NCBI GenBank assembly: GCA_018141845.1
Contig: CP073340.1
Span: 289,001-353,000 of the forward strand
Source of the DNA: Lachnospiraceae bacterium oral taxon 096
GTDB taxonomy: Bacteria; Bacillota; Clostridia; Lachnospirales; Lachnospiraceae
Direction: 5' to 3'
DNA: 64,000 nt
The position numbers and the translations under genes were made by a program. The notes beneath the pieces were generated by a model, which was not told the origin of the DNA, did no database searches, and was given only the letters and a program-made list of their open reading frames with translations. Below, piece after piece: positions 62,335-64,000 of this stretch (its first letter is position 1; each line of letters opens with the position of its first letter).

Positions 62335-62736
62335 TTACCAAACAAATGCCAAAACTTCACCACCAACGCCAAGCTCTCTAGCCTTCTTGTCTGTGATTAC
62401 GCCCTGATTTGTTGAAATAATTGCTGTTCCAAGTCCACCCAATACTCTAGGTAACTCTTCCTTGTTTGCATAAATACGAAGACCTGGCTTAGAAATTCTC
62501 TTGATGCCACTGATGATTCTTTCTGTCTTATCTGCATTGTACTTTAATGTGATGCGGATTGTCTGGAAAGCACCGTCTTCAATGAGTTCATATTTCTTTA
62601 CGTAACCTTCATCGACCAAAATGTTAGCGATAGCTACTTTCATCTTTGATGAAGGAATGTCAACTACGTCGTGCTTTGCAGTATTTGCATTACGAATTCT
62701 TGTCAGCATATCTGCAATCGGATCGCTCATTGTCAT
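62335..62736 (-). CDS. rpsH: Ribosomal protein S8
   Basis: 133 residues. [18 protein letters not shown] and the C-terminal [22 protein letters not shown] are diagnostic. First ATG has GGAGG 8 nt upstream; the second Met (residue 3) is possible. Confidence 0.98.
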   Translation of the reverse strand: MTMSDPIADMLTRIRNANTAKHDVVDIPSSKMKVAIANILVDEGYVKKYELIEDGAFQTIRITLKYNADKTERIISGIKRISKPGLRIYANKEELPRVLGGLGTAIISTNQGVITDKKARELGVGGEVLAFVW

Positions 62737-62810
62737 GGATATTGCCTCCTTAAAATTAATCTAAATTATATTCTTCACACCGCCTTGTGCCGTGTGCTTA
62801 TAGCCTCTGT

Positions 62811-62996
62811 TTACCAGCTTGCTTTCTTGACACCTGGAATCTGTCCCTTGTAAGCTAACTCACGGAAGCAAATTCTGCAGATACCATATTTTCTAAGATA
62901 AGCGTGTGGACGACCACAGATCTTACATCTGTTGTACTCTCTTGTAGAGAACTTCGCTGGGCGTGCCTGCTTAATCTTCATCGAAGTCTTTGCCAT
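62811..62996 (-). CDS. rpsN: Ribosomal protein S14, zinc-binding type Z
   Basis: 61 residues. Two CxxC pairs (CKIC and CRIC) make the zinc finger of the short S14 type; ends KKASW. Confidence 0.98.
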   Translation of the reverse strand: MAKTSMKIKQARPAKFSTREYNRCKICGRPHAYLRKYGICRICFRELAYKGQIPGVKKASW

Positions 62997-63011
62997 GGAT
63001 ATCCCTCCTGA

Positions 63012-63551
63012 TTATTTTGCAAATGGCATATTGAATAATGTCAAAAGTTCACGTGCTTCTTCATCTGTGTTCGCTGTTGTAACGAAGATAACGTCCATAC
63101 CACGAACCTTGTCTACCTTATCGTACTCAATCTCAGGGAAAATCAACTGCTCCTTGATGCCAAGTGCATAGTTTCCTCTGCCATCAAATGCGTTAGGATT
63201 TACACCTCTAAAGTCACGTACACGAGGTAATGCAAGGTTGATCAAGCGATCTGCAAACTCGTACATCTTATCTCCACGAAGAGTTACCTTACATCCGATT
63301 GGCATACCCTCTCTCAACTTGAAGTTTGCGATTGACTTCTTAGACTTTGTAACCACTGGCTTCTGTCCGGAGATGATCTCTAAATCTCTGATTGCGGAAT
63401 CAAGAATCTTTGCGTTCTCCTTAGCCTCACCGACACCCATGTTGATGACGATTTTGTCAAGCTTTGGAACCTGCATCATATTCTTATAACCGAACTTCTC
63501 TGTCATCTTTGCGACGATTTCGTTCTTATATGTATCTCTAAGTCTTGCCAC
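63012..63551 (-). CDS. rplE: Ribosomal protein L5
   Basis: 179 residues. [37 protein letters not shown] and [17 protein letters not shown] are diagnostic. Binds 5S rRNA and the P-site tRNA elbow region. Confidence 0.98.
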   Translation of the reverse strand: MARLRDTYKNEIVAKMTEKFGYKNMMQVPKLDKIVINMGVGEAKENAKILDSAIRDLEIISGQKPVVTKSKKSIANFKLREGMPIGCKVTLRGDKMYEFADRLINLALPRVRDFRGVNPNAFDGRGNYALGIKEQLIFPEIEYDKVDKVRGMDVIFVTTANTDEEARELLTLFNMPFAK

Positions 63552-63571
63552 TTTTCTTCCTCCTCTCCGAA

Positions 63572-63877
63572 TTAGTTGATTGTCTTTCCGGTCTTCTTAG
63601 CAAAGCGAACCTTTTTGTCGCCTTCCATTCTAAAGCCAACTCTTGTTGCCTGGCCATCAACCACAAGCATAACATTAGAAATGCTTACTGCACCCTCTTT
63701 TGTTACAATTCCGCCCTGCTGATTTGCTGCATTTGGCTTAGTGTGCTTTGTCTGCATATTGCAGCCTTCAACAACAACCTTGTTCTTCTTAGTGTCTACG
63801 CTTAAAACTTTACCTGTCTTGTCTCTATCCTTACCTGATATAATCTTTACCAGATCGTCTTTTTTAATTTTATGCAC
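63572..63877 (-). CDS. rplX: Ribosomal protein L24
   Basis: 101 residues with a KOW motif ([19 protein letters not shown]). The start is a GTG at 63875-63877, 8 nt after AAGGAGG; the longer frame to 63919 overlaps rplN. Assembly initiator of the 50S subunit. Confidence 0.96.
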   Translation of the reverse strand: MHKIKKDDLVKIISGKDRDKTGKVLSVDTKKNKVVVEGCNMQTKHTKPNAANQQGGIVTKEGAVSISNVMLVVDGQATRVGFRMEGDKKVRFAKKTGKTIN

Positions 63878-63890
63878 AGTAGACACCTCC

Positions 63891-64000
63891 TTATAATACT
63901 TCCGGAGCAAGAGATACAATTTTCATGAAGTGCTTTTCACGAAGCTCTCTAGCAACCGGTCCAAAGATACGAGTTCCCTTTGGAGTCTTGTCATCTTTGA
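63891..64000 (-). CDS. rplN: Ribosomal protein L14 (partial, 5' end outside window)
   Basis: C-terminal 35 codons only. I read [19 protein letters not shown] followed by [16 protein letters not shown] and TAA (63891-63893), the typical L14 ending. The stop is followed directly by the rplX ribosome site. Confidence 0.97.
   Translation of the reverse strand, partial: KDDKTPKGTRIFGPVARELREKHFMKIVSLAPEVL

Noticed and set aside
1..64000. Mobile elements, phage genes, tRNA or rRNA
   Set aside because: No transposase or integrase frame, no paired terminal repeats and no tRNA-like cloverleaf were noticed; gaps are short and accounted for by promoters and terminators. A tRNAscan or Infernal run would settle small RNAs.

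Overview
The window looks like a chromosomal segment from a low-GC Gram-positive of the class Clostridia, most probably family Lachnospiraceae. The evidence is the Firmicutes order of the spc/alpha ribosomal operon with a KOW-domain gene between map and infA, a zinc-type S14, a zinc-lid adenylate kinase, an L17 with a large internal insertion, the relA-(MBL)-hemZ-hisS-aspS order, strong GGAGG ribosome sites and AT-rich promoters. Nearly every gene is on the minus strand. I see no tRNA, rRNA, CRISPR array, insertion sequence or phage gene, and no gene-free stretch longer than 300 bases.

Region by region, in the direction of minus-strand transcription (right to left). 64000-53430: ribosomal operon rplN(partial)-rplX-rplE-rpsN-rpsH-rplF-rplR-rpsE-rpmD-rplO-secY-adk-map-KOW-infA-rpmJ-rpsM-rpsK-rpsD-rpoA-rplQ, with an internal promoter before rpmJ and a strong terminator after rplQ. 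53405-51892: a lipoprotein and an MraY-family transferase. 51531-51875 (plus): a small secreted cell-wall-binding-repeat protein. 51328-44010: a six-gene operon with a TPP-dependent acetolactate-synthase-like enzyme, a sugar epimerase, a zinc-finger C-methyltransferase, a secondary alcohol dehydrogenase, a membrane GtrB-like glycosyltransferase and a CitMHS transporter. This is my best candidate for an undescribed pathway: a two-carbon-branched sugar. 43784-43470: an alanine-rich lipoprotein built of 11-residue repeats. 43338-35258: a cell-surface polysaccharide operon (acetyltransferase, fchA, folD, two GT2 enzymes, initiating sugar phosphotransferase, LCP attachment protein).

35164-25731: a large secreted isopeptide/InlB-repeat protein leads directly into a Ter stress cassette (TerD, YceG, short TelA-like, TerD) that ends in a Ca2+ P-type ATPase. 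25531-23909: an HtrA protease. 23658-21322: two transsulfuration PLP enzymes. 20156-21238 (plus): a small acidic membrane protein and a class B sortase. 20026-19475: a lipoprotein. 19403-13693: an iron-type ABC transporter overlapping a GT4 gene and a LysR regulator. 13421-13696 (plus): a small GNAT. 13317-12670: a HAD phosphatase. 12620-11673: an FMN riboswitch controlling a riboflavin ECF S component. 11510-4013: relA, an MBL hydrolase, hemZ, hisS and aspS. 3948-1: a two-component system followed by an ECF S-T-A importer cut by the window edge.

Two features recur. Several intrinsic terminators abut the ribosome site of the next gene, which suggests partial read-through. Two envelope-gene promoters carry direct repeats phased at 11 or 22 bp, the typical signature of OmpR-family response regulators. 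Cell-envelope construction and stress is the theme of most of the non-ribosomal genes. All family names are from reading the sequence; no database search was run.
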